Positions 18,033-27,242 of a stretch of DNA of 64,000 nucleotides are shown piece after piece. Location of the stretch: NCBI RefSeq assembly GCF_030548175.1, contig NZ_JAUORX010000005.1, positions 208,915 through 272,914 on the forward strand, written 5' to 3'. Both the position numbers and the translations under genes were made by a program. Source of the stretch: Cognatishimia sp. 1_MG-2023. GTDB lineage: Bacteria > Pseudomonadota > Alphaproteobacteria > Rhodobacterales > Rhodobacteraceae. Under the pieces are notes generated by a model, which worked only from the letters and a program-made list of their open reading frames with translations, did not search any database and was not told where the DNA came from. The first letter of the stretch is position 1, and each line of letters begins with the position of its first letter.

Positions 18033-18665
18033 TTAGAATGTGAAACCAACACGCAGTTGAATGACTGTTTGTTCGCTTTCAACTGAGCTTGCAGAGAAAA
18101 TGTTTTCGCCTGAAAGCGTGTAGTGATCGACACTTAGACCGATGAAGGTGTTGTCAGTGATCAGGTATTCGACGCCTAAGCCGTAAACGTTGCCTTCCAT
18201 GTCAACCATGGAGCCTGCATCATCGAATTGGCTGCGGGCGAGGCCGAATGATCCATAAAAGAGTGTTTTACCAGTAGCATAGCCGAGTCGGGCACGAAGA
18301 GATTGCAGATCACTCTGGAGGCGTGTTGGGTTGCCTTGCACCGGGTTTTCACCTGCGACCGCTTGCAGCTCTAAGCCTAGAACAAAGTTTTGGAACTGGT
18401 GATCGTAGCCCACAAAGCCGCCAAAATCGTTTAACCCTTGGTTTGGCCCGTTGATGAATGGAAACCCTTCGGAAAAGACACGAGTGACGCCGTCAACTTC
18501 TGCATTATACGTCAGACCTGCACGGAGGCCTTGCCAGTCATTGTCCACGATCGACGGCAGAGGTGGTTCGACAATCGGATCACTGAGTGACCCTGCAAGT
18601 GCCGGAGCTGTAAAGGAACATGTCCAGAGCGTTACCGCAGCTAACCCACTTAATTTTTTGATCAT
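18033..18665 (-). CDS. Outer-membrane beta-barrel protein (porin-like, OmpA/Omp25 type)
   Basis: This 210-residue protein has a clear signal peptide (cleavage after APALA, near residue 24). Alternating hydrophobic strands follow, such as GGFVGYDHQFQNFVLGLELQ, LRARLGYATGKTLFYGSFGLA and NVYGLGVEYLI. It ends in VGFTF, with the terminal aromatic residue recognised by the Bam assembly machinery. This is the pattern of a small eight-stranded outer-membrane barrel. Role in the cell is unknown; structural or adhesion functions are common in the family. It lies alone between mazG and the 99-residue secreted protein, all leftward. A weak CAGGCAC/GTGCCTG inverted repeat follows the stop. Confidence 0.82.
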   Translation of the reverse strand: MIKKLSGLAAVTLWTCSFTAPALAGSLSDPIVEPPLPSIVDNDWQGLRAGLTYNAEVDGVTRVFSEGFPFINGPNQGLNDFGGFVGYDHQFQNFVLGLELQAVAGENPVQGNPTRLQSDLQSLRARLGYATGKTLFYGSFGLARSQFDDAGSMVDMEGNVYGLGVEYLITDNTFIGLSVDHYTLSGENIFSASSVESEQTVIQLRVGFTF

Positions 18666-18821
18666 TTCTCACCTTAGTGCACATAATATTCTTGATCTGC
18701 GGTTGCACTAATACTTCCCCTAAAAATGGACAGAGCGTTTTATTGATTTGTCTTAGATCAACGAGATGTGTTTCAGTTGGGCCACAGGTTTCGTTAGGCG
18801 CGAAACGCGGCAATGACGGCG

Positions 18822-19121
18822 TTATTGAATGATGGACGCATTTGGTGATGAGTGTGGTAAGTCATTTGTTGGCAGTTCCAATTGCGAGCTTAAACAGCCT
18901 GGTGAAATTTCTCGCCACATGGGGACGTTCAGCGACATTTGACATTGTGCCATGAACATACGGCCATCCACTTGCAGGCAAATGAATTCCCCTAGTTCAA
19001 TACGACTGCCGGACTTGTCTGTGCAAAAGCAATCAATCGTCCGGCCATTAGGCGCGGTGACGTCAGCAAATGCGGGAAGTGCTAGTGCTGAAAGCCAAAG
19101 AAATAAGATCAGTTTACGCAT
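18822..19121 (-). CDS. Small secreted cysteine-containing protein of unknown function
   Basis: I do not recognise a named domain. The 99-residue product starts with a strong signal peptide (MRKLILFLWLSALALPAFA, cleavage near residue 19). The mature part is polar and carries five cysteines (CFC, C, C, C), which could form disulfides in the periplasm. The segment WREISPGCLSS looks conserved in style. The gene is leftward and divergent from prfA across 61 bp, so the two may share a promoter region. Coding appears real because of the signal peptide and composition, but function is open. Confidence 0.7.
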   Translation of the reverse strand: MRKLILFLWLSALALPAFADVTAPNGRTIDCFCTDKSGSRIELGEFICLQVDGRMFMAQCQMSLNVPMWREISPGCLSSQLELPTNDLPHSSPNASIIQ

Positions 19122-19182
19122 AGGTAAATCTTATCACAGGATCGCCTCTTGACCAAATCTTTGGGATAGGGAAGGTAGCGAC

Positions 19183-20238
19183 ATGGTTCCTTTTGAGCGT
19201 TTAGAACAAATTGCCAGCCGGTTCGAGTATCTCGAAGCGCAGATGGCAGAGGGTGCAGCCGGTGCAGATATTGCAGCGCTGGCCAAAGAGTATTCCGATC
19301 TGAAGCCTTTGGTGGATCAGATTACCGCATATCGGCAACTGGTATCGGATCTAGAAGAGGCCGAAGCCATGCTGGACGATCCAGACATGCGTGAATTGGC
19401 TGAAGAAGAACTGCCCGTTCTTAAGGCGCAGTTCCCAGAGGCAGAGCAAGCTTTGCAAGTGGCACTGTTGCCCAAAGATGCGGCCGATGCGCGGCCAGCC
19501 ATGATTGAAATTCGTCCGGGCACGGGTGGCGATGAGGCTGCGTTATTTGCAGGTGATTTGGTGCGTATGTACCAACGCTATTCTGAAGCGCGTGGCTGGA
19601 AGTTTGAGATCATCGAAGAAGCCGTGACCGAACTTGGCGGCGTGAAAGAAGTTGTCGCCCATATCAAAGGCGAGAACGTTTTTGCGCGGTTGAAATATGA
19701 AAGCGGTGTGCATCGTGTGCAGCGGGTTCCGACAACTGAAAGCGGTGGTCGTATTCACACATCTGCTGCGACAGTCGCTGTTCTGCCCGAAGCGGATGAT
19801 GTGGATATTAACATTGATGCCAATGACTTGCGTATTGATACGATGCGCAGTTCTGGTGCCGGCGGTCAGCACGTGAACACAACCGATTCCGCCGTGCGTA
19901 TTACACACTTGCCAACGGGGCTTGTTGTGACATCCAGCGAAAAGTCACAGCATCGAAACCGCGAAATTGCAATGCAGGTTTTGAAAACGCGGCTTTATGA
20001 TTTGGAGCGTCAGCGCATTGATAGTGAGCGTTCTGCAAACCGTAAGTCGCAGGTTGGATCTGGGGATCGTTCTGAGCGCATTCGGACGTATAACTTCCCA
20101 CAAGGTCGCATGACGGACCACCGTATCAACTTAACGCTCTATAAGCTTGATCAGATCATGCAGGGTGATTTGGATGAAACGGTTGATGCGTTGACGGCGG
20201 ATGATCAAGCCACGCAATTGGCTGAGATGCAGTCATGA
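19183..20238 (+). CDS. prfA: Peptide chain release factor 1
   Basis: RF1 reads UAA and UAG stop codons and triggers peptide release. The catalytic GGQ motif lies at residues 227-229 in [11 protein letters not shown]. The codon-recognition PxT motif is PTT in [15 protein letters not shown]. Length is 351 residues, as expected. A GGGAAGG-type ribosome site precedes ATG 19183. The stop overlaps the prmC start by 4 bp (ATGA). This coupling is sensible because PrmC methylates the Gln of GGQ. Confidence 0.97.
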   Translation: MVPFERLEQIASRFEYLEAQMAEGAAGADIAALAKEYSDLKPLVDQITAYRQLVSDLEEAEAMLDDPDMRELAEEELPVLKAQFPEAEQALQVALLPKDAADARPAMIEIRPGTGGDEAALFAGDLVRMYQRYSEARGWKFEIIEEAVTELGGVKEVVAHIKGENVFARLKYESGVHRVQRVPTTESGGRIHTSAATVAVLPEADDVDINIDANDLRIDTMRSSGAGGQHVNTTDSAVRITHLPTGLVVTSSEKSQHRNREIAMQVLKTRLYDLERQRIDSERSANRKSQVGSGDRSERIRTYNFPQGRMTDHRINLTLYKLDQIMQGDLDETVDALTADDQATQLAEMQS

Positions 20239-21074
20239 TCCTGCGACAGGTCTTGTTAGAAGGCACGCGTGCGTTGCGCGATGCCGGCATCGAAGGCCCG
20301 GAGCGCGATGCGCGCTTGTTATTAGCAGAAGTGGTTGGGTTGTCGGTCAGCCGTATGACGCTGGAGCCTGATTTACCCATCTCTGAGGTTCAATTTGATC
20401 AGTTTCATGGCATGCTGGCCAGACGTGCTGCGCGCGAGCCTGTGTCTCGGATTCTGCGCCGCCGTCTGTTTTGGGGGCGTACTTTTGAGGTGACGCCTGA
20501 TGTTCTTGATCCACGTCCAGAAACTGAAAGCTTGATCGCAGCGGCATTGGATGGTCCGGTTCCGGATCGTTTGATTGATCTGGGCTGTGGTAGTGGCATC
20601 ATTGCGGTGACGTTATTGGCGGAATGGGCGGATACTTATGGCACGGCCTCTGATGTCAGCGCGCCGTGTTTGCAAGTGACAGGGCGCAACGCTGAGACAC
20701 ATGAGGTCCATGATCGGTTGACGGTGGTTCAGTCGGATTGGTTTGCGAATGTCAGCGATCAATTCGATCTGATCGTTTCTAATCCGCCATACATCACCGA
20801 AGACGAAATGGCCTTGCTGGACCCTGATGTGGCATTGCATGATCCGCATTTGGCGCTGACGCCGGGTGGGGATGGTTTGGCGCCGTATCGGGTGTTGGCA
20901 TCGGGTGCGATGACGCATCTGTCGCCGAATGGGCGCATTATGGTTGAGATCGGCTGGAAGCAGGGCAAGGATGTTGCCCAAATATTCGCGCAGGCTGGTC
21001 TCAAAAGTATACGTGTTTTGCCCGATCTAGATGGGCGTGATCGTGTCGTTTGTGGTGTGAAACCCACGCGTTAA
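20235..21074 (+). CDS. prmC: Release factor glutamine methyltransferase
   Basis: PrmC methylates the glutamine of the GGQ motif in release factors, using S-adenosylmethionine. The SAM-binding segment [11 protein letters not shown] and the catalytic NPPYI motif (residues 184-188) are present. An N-terminal helical domain of about 85 residues precedes the Rossmann fold, as in E. coli PrmC. The 279-residue length is complete. The gene is translationally coupled to prfA by a 4-bp overlap. About 220 bp separate it from the next rightward gene. Confidence 0.95.
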   Translation: MILRQVLLEGTRALRDAGIEGPERDARLLLAEVVGLSVSRMTLEPDLPISEVQFDQFHGMLARRAAREPVSRILRRRLFWGRTFEVTPDVLDPRPETESLIAAALDGPVPDRLIDLGCGSGIIAVTLLAEWADTYGTASDVSAPCLQVTGRNAETHEVHDRLTVVQSDWFANVSDQFDLIVSNPPYITEDEMALLDPDVALHDPHLALTPGGDGLAPYRVLASGAMTHLSPNGRIMVEIGWKQGKDVAQIFAQAGLKSIRVLPDLDGRDRVVCGVKPTR

Positions 21075-21163
21075 GCAAAAATTTGCGAATTCCGTGCATT
21101 TTCGTAGGAAAATAGTCAGGACCCCCTTGTAAGCACACGCTCAGAAGGGTACTCAGAAGGGGT

Positions 21164-21295
21164 CTAGTTGGTGGATGCCTCAAACGCGGTCCCACTGGAC
21201 ACCAAGCCAAAAATGTTGTGATCCACAGCTTTTGCCATGATGGCACTAGCGCGGTCATAAAAAGCAGTGATTCCAAGGCTGGACTGAACAATCAT
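21164..21295 (-). CDS. Possible small ORF antisense to the DUF4167 leader
   Basis: A 43-codon frame begins MIVQSSLGITAFYDRASAIM and ends in TAG at 21164. Its ATG overlaps the ATG of the DUF4167 gene in the sequence CATG. The amino-acid make-up looks protein-like (mixed hydrophobic and polar, few rare residues), but I see no good ribosome site and recognise no family. It may simply be chance. The 219-bp gap from 21075 to 21293 otherwise holds a GACCCC/GGGGTC inverted repeat and an imperfect double copy of CTCAGAAGGG. Confidence 0.22.
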   Translation of the reverse strand: MIVQSSLGITAFYDRASAIMAKAVDHNIFGLVSSGTAFEASTN

Positions 21296-21947
21296 GAGAT
21301 CTTCGAAATCCCGTTCGCGGTCAAAAAATAACCGTAACAACAACCGTCCTTCCGGTAACATCGTCAACCGTGTGTTTGACAGCAATGGTCCGGAAGGCAA
21401 GGTGCGTGGTACGCCGCAGCAGATTATCGACAAGTACAATCAGCTCGCGCGCGACGCACAGCTGGCCGGTGACCGTGTTGCGACGGAGAACTTCCAGCAA
21501 CACGCGGAACATTACCTGCGTATGCTTTCAGAAGCTCAGCGTGAGATGGACACCCGTCGCGAAGAGCAAGAGCGCCAGAACCGCGAACGCCAAGCAGAGC
21601 GTGACCGTGAGCGCGCGCAACGTAATGAGCGTCAAGAGCGTGAATCCAATCAGCCTGCACCTGCGGCAGCGCCTGCAGAAACAATCGCTGATCCAGCAGA
21701 GGCACCACAGCCTGATGTTGTGATGGATGTTATCGGAGACGGTAATGGCGATGCCGGCTTGGTTGAAACGCCAGAGGCGAGCGAACCTGCTAACAAGCCA
21801 AAACCAAAGCCACGCGCACGTCGTCCAAAGCGGACAGATGACTCGGCTGGCGAACAGTCACAAAGTGCTGATGGTACAGAAGCGCCAAAACCGCGTCGCC
21901 GCCGGAAACCACCGGCAGAGACCGAAGGCCCTAAGGCTGCTGAATAA
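21294..21947 (+). CDS. DUF4167 domain protein
   Basis: This 217-residue alphaproteobacterial protein has an N-terminal DUF4167 domain. The start is very basic (SRSRSKNNRNNNRPSG), followed by the conserved FDSNGPEGKVRGTPQQI and YNQLARDAQLAGDRVATENF segments. A helical region (HAEHYLRMLSEAQREMD) follows. From about residue 85 it becomes charged and low in complexity: an Arg/Glu coiled stretch, then Pro/Ala-rich and Lys/Arg-rich disordered tails. The composition suggests RNA or ribosome contact, but function is not established. It follows prmC, as in many alphaproteobacteria, and ends in a strong terminator shared with rsmA. Confidence 0.9.
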   Translation: MRSSKSRSRSKNNRNNNRPSGNIVNRVFDSNGPEGKVRGTPQQIIDKYNQLARDAQLAGDRVATENFQQHAEHYLRMLSEAQREMDTRREEQERQNRERQAERDRERAQRNERQERESNQPAPAAAPAETIADPAEAPQPDVVMDVIGDGNGDAGLVETPEASEPANKPKPKPRARRPKRTDDSAGEQSQSADGTEAPKPRRRRKPPAETEGPKAAE

Positions 21948-21950
21948 AAG

Positions 21951-21976
21951 AAAGCCCGGACAATTGTCCGGGCTTT
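21951..21976. terminator. Perfectly symmetrical bidirectional terminator
   Basis: A perfect palindrome pairs AAAGCCCGGACAA with TTGTCCGGGCTTT. A-rich bases lie on the left and T-rich bases on the right. It serves the rightward DUF4167 gene and the leftward rsmA gene, only four bases past the rsmA stop. Confidence 0.92.
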
Positions 21977-21980
21977 TTCT

Positions 21981-22823
21981 TTAGGTCTTGGCGACTTCGC
22001 GGGCGAGGGCGCAAAAGGCTTCGAGCGAAATGACCTCTGCGCGATCTGTGGGTTTGATGCCCGCAGCGACCAACCGATCCTCAATATCGGGCGAGATGCT
22101 TTTCAGTGAGGATCGCAACATTTTGCGTCGTTGGTTGAACGCCGTTGCGACGACGCGGCTTAGCGTGCCTGCATCTGCCTCAAAACGTGGTGTTTCTAAT
22201 GCATCCAGATGCACCACTGCGCTGCTAACCTTTGGTGGCGGCGTAAAAGCACCCGGAGGCAAATGCAGAACTATACGCGCATCCGCCCGCCACTGTGCCA
22301 AGATTGCTAGCCGGCCATAGGCTTTACTACCCGGTGTCGCGACAATGCGTTCCGCCACTTCTTTTTGAAACATCAACGTCAGGCTCTGCCAAAACGGCGG
22401 CCATTTCTTTGGCGTCAGCCAGCGCACCAACAATTCAGTGCCGACGTTATAGGGCAGGTTGGCTGCAACACGGATGGGCGGAGTTAAATGCGTCAGAGGA
22501 TTAACCTCTAGCGCATCGCCGTTTATGACCTGTAGTCGTCCCGGATAGGCCTCTTCGATTTCGGCGAGGGCCGGCATGCAGCGCATGTCTTTCTCAATCG
22601 CCAAGACTTTGCGCGCACCTTCGGATAGCAATCCGCGGGTTAAACCACCGGGGCCTGGGCCAATTTCTAGAACATCACATCCAGTTAGATCACCGGCCTG
22701 ACGTGCAATCTTGGCGGTTAGGTTGAGATCTAGCAAAAAGTTCTGTCCCAGCGATTTGCGCGCTGAAAGCTCATGCGTCGCGATCACATCACGAAGAGGG
22801 GGGAGTTGGTCAATAGCTGCCAT
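21981..22823 (-). CDS. rsmA: 16S rRNA dimethyladenosine transferase (KsgA)
   Basis: RsmA dimethylates two adjacent adenines near the 3' end of 16S rRNA late in 30S assembly. The SAM-binding motif [14 protein letters not shown] follows [10 protein letters not shown]. The target-base motif [11 protein letters not shown] is present, as is the C-terminal [12 protein letters not shown]. Length is 280 residues. It is the last gene of the leftward envelope cluster, 24 bp after pdxA, an order also known from E. coli (lptD-surA-pdxA-rsmA). Confidence 0.96.
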   Translation of the reverse strand: MAAIDQLPPLRDVIATHELSARKSLGQNFLLDLNLTAKIARQAGDLTGCDVLEIGPGPGGLTRGLLSEGARKVLAIEKDMRCMPALAEIEEAYPGRLQVINGDALEVNPLTHLTPPIRVAANLPYNVGTELLVRWLTPKKWPPFWQSLTLMFQKEVAERIVATPGSKAYGRLAILAQWRADARIVLHLPPGAFTPPPKVSSAVVHLDALETPRFEADAGTLSRVVATAFNQRRKMLRSSLKSISPDIEDRLVAAGIKPTDRAEVISLEAFCALAREVAKT

Positions 22824-22847
22824 AAGTCTTCTTTGATTGATCTACCC

Positions 22848-23834
22848 TTAGGCAGATGCCACGCCCTGCTGTGCGGCCGCCATTTTGGCAGCAAGGCGCA
22901 AGGCCTCGATAGTGCTGGTTGGGTTTGCCTGATTTTGGCCTGCAATGTCAAATGCCGTGCCATGATCGGGGGACGTGCGAATAAAAGGTAAGCCTAAGGT
23001 CACATTTACACCGCGGTCAAAGTCGAGCGTCTTGATCGGGATCAGCGCTTGGTCGTGATACATGCAAATCGCGGCATCATAGGCTTGGCGCGCTTTGGCG
23101 TGAAACATGGTATCTGCCGACATTGGGCCGCGAATATCCATGCCTTGATCGCGCAGCGTGTCCAGCACCGGTGCAATCACATCGCGATCCTCGGTGCCCA
23201 TGGTGCCGCCTTCGCCTGCGTGGGGGTTCAATCCGGCGACCGCAAGCCTTGGCTTGGCAATACCAAACTTGGATTGAAGGTCGTCATGCGTGATTTCAAT
23301 GGTTTTGCGCAAAGAGGCAGGTGTTAGGGCCTGCGGCACATCTTTCAAAGCAATGTGAATGGTCGCTGGTACAACACGCAGTTCGTCGCTGGCTAACATC
23401 ATGACAACCTGATCAACGCCCGCCAGATGAGCCAGATATTCTGTATGCCCCGGAAAGGAGAAACCCGCGCCGTCTTTCAATGCTTTTTTGTGAATGGGGG
23501 CTGTGCACACTGCGGATGCCTGACCCGACATGGTCAAATCAACAGCTTTTGCAATGACATCAATCACACCCTGAGCGTTTGCCCCAACAGGCTGCCCCGC
23601 CATAGATTTCCCGGCAAAGCGATGCGCTAAGACGGGCAGGGCATTGGGCATAACGTCAATGGCCTCTGCTGGATCAGAAATGATCTGATGTGGCATGGAA
23701 CCCGGCAGGTGATCAGGATCACCAATCAGAAAAAACGTCTGCTCATTCTTAAGGGCGTCCCATGCCTTTTCGGCCAACTCTGGGCCAACTCCGGCCGGCT
23801 CGCCGCAGGTTAAGGCAATTGGGGCCGCGCTCAT
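22848..23834 (-). CDS. pdxA: 4-hydroxythreonine-4-phosphate dehydrogenase
   Basis: PdxA oxidises 4-phosphohydroxy-L-threonine in the DXP-dependent route to pyridoxal phosphate. The first motif TCGEPAGVGPELA, the metal-site FPGHTEYLAHLAG, GLNPHAGEGGTMGTED and MYHDQALIPIKTLDF are all characteristic. Length is 328 residues. Its start overlaps the stop of surA by 4 bp, so it is translated as part of the lpt/surA operon. Confidence 0.96.
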   Translation of the reverse strand: MSAAPIALTCGEPAGVGPELAEKAWDALKNEQTFFLIGDPDHLPGSMPHQIISDPAEAIDVMPNALPVLAHRFAGKSMAGQPVGANAQGVIDVIAKAVDLTMSGQASAVCTAPIHKKALKDGAGFSFPGHTEYLAHLAGVDQVVMMLASDELRVVPATIHIALKDVPQALTPASLRKTIEITHDDLQSKFGIAKPRLAVAGLNPHAGEGGTMGTEDRDVIAPVLDTLRDQGMDIRGPMSADTMFHAKARQAYDAAICMYHDQALIPIKTLDFDRGVNVTLGLPFIRTSPDHGTAFDIAGQNQANPTSTIEALRLAAKMAAAQQGVASA

Positions 23835-25048
23835 TTTTCGACGATCAAAGCTTCTGCGCGAAGTTGATCTAGATACCCATCAGCATAGGCAGACAGGCGA
23901 CGGTTACGCAGTGCATTTGTCACATCAGCACGTGAGGCTTGCTCGTTCACAGCAGCCGTCCGACCACACATCATAACCAGAAGCAGCTCGCTGCCGTTAG
24001 AACTGGTCAAGGCTGTCGAGATCTCATGGCGATCAAGCTTGGCCAATTCCAATGCGATGTCGCGTGGAATGTCTGCAGGTGCTTTGGCTTCGATTGTAAG
24101 AGCTGCCTCTGGGCCACCGTAGTTTACACCGTAAAGATCATCACAGGTATCAATGCTATTGCGGACCTCGGTAGCGCGGGCCAATGCTTCGGGTGAACGC
24201 CCGCCGGGAATGCGCAACACGCCATATTCGATTGCCGCGAATTTCACGGCAGGTACTGGCATTTCTTCGATGGCACGCATTTGAAAAATCGCAACAGCCT
24301 GTTCAAGTTCCAGTGGAGGTGTCACTTCGCCGGGCTTTAATTCTAAAATAACCGGTTGAAACGGAGCGGGCAGGCGGTTCAGAGGAAGCCATTCCAAACG
24401 TCCGCCGTTGTCACGTGTTCCGGATGCAGAGACTTGTTGCGCTGCCTCGGAGAAACGCGCGAAAGATCTGATTTCGCTGATCTGATTGGCAACGTCGAGC
24501 ACTTGTTCTTCGGTCTCTGGTGTGACCGGAATGATGATTTCGGAAAGCAAAACGCGCAAACCGGATTGGCCTGCTGATCCCAATGCCGCATCAATTTCTG
24601 CTTCTGAAATTTGTACACGACCACGGAAACGCGCCGCGACGACTTCGCGCCAAACCAGACCAGTCCTGACAAAGTCACGGAATGTTTGTGGATCGACGCC
24701 TTCGGCGGCGAGGGCTTTCAAGAACTGGCTGGTTTCCAAGTTGCCGCGCTTTGCGAACTCTGCCATGCCATCGGCTAGTGCCTCATCAGAAATCTCAACT
24801 CCCAGAGCGGCACCGGCTTCAAGTTTCAGCCGATCCGCAATCAGCTCGTCCTTGGCAATACGCTTTAGATCGCCAAAGCGCCGAATGGCTTTGTAGAACT
24901 TCGCGCGCTGATCAACTTCGTAATAGGTTACCGCCCGTTCGTTCACTGTGGCAGCAGGGCTAAACAGGTTCTGCGCGTGGCTTTCAGGGGTTCCTGCGAC
25001 GAGGAAACCAGCAGTCAATGCGCCACAAATCAAATGTTTTAGGGTCAT
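23831..25048 (-). CDS. surA: Periplasmic SurA-type peptidyl-prolyl isomerase/chaperone
   Basis: The protein guides unfolded outer-membrane proteins through the periplasm. With the start at 25048 it begins with a signal peptide (MTLKHLICGALTAGFLVAGT, cleavage after SHA) and has 405 residues. An upstream in-frame start at 25120 would bury that signal and overlap lptD, so I reject it. The N-terminal SurA domain starts at NLFSPAATVNERAVTYYEVDQ. A single rotamase domain is visible around GTRDNGGRLEWLPLNRLPAPF with LKPGEVTPPLE. E. coli SurA has two such domains, so this is the shorter alphaproteobacterial form. It follows lptD by 7 bp and overlaps pdxA by 4 bp. Confidence 0.9.
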   Translation of the reverse strand: MTLKHLICGALTAGFLVAGTPESHAQNLFSPAATVNERAVTYYEVDQRAKFYKAIRRFGDLKRIAKDELIADRLKLEAGAALGVEISDEALADGMAEFAKRGNLETSQFLKALAAEGVDPQTFRDFVRTGLVWREVVAARFRGRVQISEAEIDAALGSAGQSGLRVLLSEIIIPVTPETEEQVLDVANQISEIRSFARFSEAAQQVSASGTRDNGGRLEWLPLNRLPAPFQPVILELKPGEVTPPLELEQAVAIFQMRAIEEMPVPAVKFAAIEYGVLRIPGGRSPEALARATEVRNSIDTCDDLYGVNYGGPEAALTIEAKAPADIPRDIALELAKLDRHEISTALTSSNGSELLLVMMCGRTAAVNEQASRADVTNALRNRRLSAYADGYLDQLRAEALIVEK

Positions 25049-25055
25049 CTTTGTA

Positions 25056-27242
25056 TCATCCTGCCGTCTTGCTGCATGTTCTTGCATAGCTCTTATCAGT
25101 CGTTGCTGCCGAAAAGCCAAGGATTTGAACGGTAAAGCTCAAATCCGTTGCTGGTCTTACAGTAGTAGAAGACGTAAAGCGACGCGATACTGAAAAGCGC
25201 GCATTTACACATTCATTGCGGTATTCAAGGCCAATCCCGGCTTCGGCTGTTGTGTCACTTGCCACGTCATAGCGCCAATTCGCCAAGCCGGTCCAATGAC
25301 GGTTGAGCCGATAGGAACTGTCTAGATTCCATTCTGACAAAACAGACGCGCGGTCTTCGTCGGCATCGGCGCCCAGCCATACATAGGACGCACCCAGATC
25401 AAGCCGGTCATTGTTCCAAGCGCCCCGTGCTTCGGCTTTGTTTAGTCCGTTCACGCCATCAATCAATGTACGTAAGGTCAGATCGATCCCGCTTTGGCTT
25501 TTGAGCTGTGTAGCAACCAAAAAGTCCGACTCTGTCCCAGCCAGGCCAGAGCTTAGGGAAAAGTCATCATGCACATCTTGGCGAATGACCTGACCAACGG
25601 TCAAATGTGTTTCCCATTTTGGGCCAAACCGCGACCAGTTCATGCCCAATGCTCCAACCAATCCGCGCTCTCTGCGGTCATCGGATGGGAAACGGGAAAG
25701 GGACAATAGATTACCCTCGTCAAACTCGACGCGCGTGCTTTCATCGTTTGCGATGATAGGCGGAGTGCCCGCGCGAATATTGCCACCTGACCACGCAATT
25801 TGTCCGATGGGTTCAACAATATGCGTGACACCGGTCGCTGTGGTTTTGATCAACGGATAACGTAGGTGGGCGGCGACCGTGGGCGTGATCTGTGCATAGT
25901 TATCGTCCGCCAACGTGGCATCTTGCGCAGTATGCACCGCATCCAACGCCAATGACGCGGTTGTGCCAAACTCCAAGCCCACATTTGTCAGCCAAGTTCG
26001 CCGCCACTCTAGCTCTGCATTCACGCGCGATACATCGCGTCCGTCTACGATACCGTCCAGATCAACGTCCGTTGAGGCATCTGACTTACGGTAATGGCTG
26101 TGTGCTTCAAGCTGCCAAAATAGTTCGCCACCCAGAGCACGCGGAAACAAACGTTGCTCTGTCCGCGCCGAGACGACCACAGATGGCAGCGTGTTATTGT
26201 CTTCTGATGCCCTCAGCGATTCAAAAAACGATAGTGCAAGCTTTGTGTTTTCTAACCTATTGGTCCGCGCCAAGGCCACTTCGCTGTTTAAACGATCCAA
26301 ATTTGAATAATCGTAGTCGACCAAATACGCGTTGTCTGACGTAGATTTAATGTCAAAGCTTAGCGTGTAATCGCGCGGCATCTCAAACGTGCCGGTCCCA
26401 AAGAGGTAAGCACGAGAATCAACGCCGCTGAAATCATCCTTGGAAAAGGCGCCTAAGAATTCGATTTCACCTTTGGTAAACGCCTGACGGTAACGCCATT
26501 CAAGCGTTCTGGTGTTTGGCGAAAGATAGGGTGTTAGTGTCAGATCTTTGTGGTCACCCAATCGGATGAAATACGGGACTTTCACGCCCAGACCAAACCG
26601 GGACCTAGAGCGTACCTGCGGGATCAAGAACCCCGTTGCACGTTCCAAAGTGGGGTCGGGCAGGCGTAGCCGCGGGAGGTAAAAGACCGGCACATCCATG
26701 ATGCGGAATTGGGCGTTATCAAAGAAAAGCTGCTGTTTTTCTTGATCATGGGTCACGCGTTTGGCCCTGATTTGCCAAAGCGGCGCACCATTTAAACATG
26801 TAAGGCATGAGGTCGCAGCGACCTTGTCTAGCTTTGTGCGTTTGCCTTCTTCGCGGCGTGCTTGAGCTGCGTCGATTGTGACTTGCTCGTTCAACACAAG
26901 CCGCGCGCTAGTCAAAAGCCCGTTTTGCATCGAAGTATCAAGCTCTGCGAAATCGGCGAAGATTTCCACCGCTTCGCCATCTCGAATTTTGATGGGGCCT
27001 TCGATTGTGATTTGATCTTTAACGCTGTCATAGACGATGGCGGTGGCTGTTAAACGCGTATCGCCTTGCACGGCTTCTACATTACCACGCGCTGTCAGCG
27101 TATTATTGCCCTGCAAAAAGACGGAGTCCGCAATCAGGATAACGTCCTCTTGCTCGGCGCTTTGCGCGAGCGCTGAAAGTGGGGTGCTTGCCAGTAGGGC
27201 CGCAACACACAAGGATTTTGCAATAAGAGTAAAACGCATCAT
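25056..27242 (-). CDS. lptD: LPS-assembly outer-membrane protein LptD
   Basis: LptD is the beta-barrel that inserts lipopolysaccharide into the outer leaflet together with LptE. A signal peptide ends after PLSALA (residue 26). An OstA/LptA-like jellyroll domain follows (ADSVFLQGNNTLTARGNVEAVQGDTRL is its pattern, given here only as a landmark near residues 38-64). The rest is a large barrel. Cysteine pairs are placed as expected for the disulfide switch: CLTC after the jellyroll and two cysteines near the C-terminus (NECVN, RTCSK). The length of 728 residues is typical. It overlaps lptG by 4 bp, so three transport components are made together. Confidence 0.95.
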   Translation of the reverse strand: MMRFTLIAKSLCVAALLASTPLSALAQSAEQEDVILIADSVFLQGNNTLTARGNVEAVQGDTRLTATAIVYDSVKDQITIEGPIKIRDGEAVEIFADFAELDTSMQNGLLTSARLVLNEQVTIDAAQARREEGKRTKLDKVAATSCLTCLNGAPLWQIRAKRVTHDQEKQQLFFDNAQFRIMDVPVFYLPRLRLPDPTLERATGFLIPQVRSRSRFGLGVKVPYFIRLGDHKDLTLTPYLSPNTRTLEWRYRQAFTKGEIEFLGAFSKDDFSGVDSRAYLFGTGTFEMPRDYTLSFDIKSTSDNAYLVDYDYSNLDRLNSEVALARTNRLENTKLALSFFESLRASEDNNTLPSVVVSARTEQRLFPRALGGELFWQLEAHSHYRKSDASTDVDLDGIVDGRDVSRVNAELEWRRTWLTNVGLEFGTTASLALDAVHTAQDATLADDNYAQITPTVAAHLRYPLIKTTATGVTHIVEPIGQIAWSGGNIRAGTPPIIANDESTRVEFDEGNLLSLSRFPSDDRRERGLVGALGMNWSRFGPKWETHLTVGQVIRQDVHDDFSLSSGLAGTESDFLVATQLKSQSGIDLTLRTLIDGVNGLNKAEARGAWNNDRLDLGASYVWLGADADEDRASVLSEWNLDSSYRLNRHWTGLANWRYDVASDTTAEAGIGLEYRNECVNARFSVSRRFTSSTTVRPATDLSFTVQILGFSAATTDKSYARTCSKTAG

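Noticed and set aside
25049..25120. N-terminal extension of SurA
   Set aside because: It would hide the signal peptide that begins at 25048 and would overlap the 3' end of lptD.
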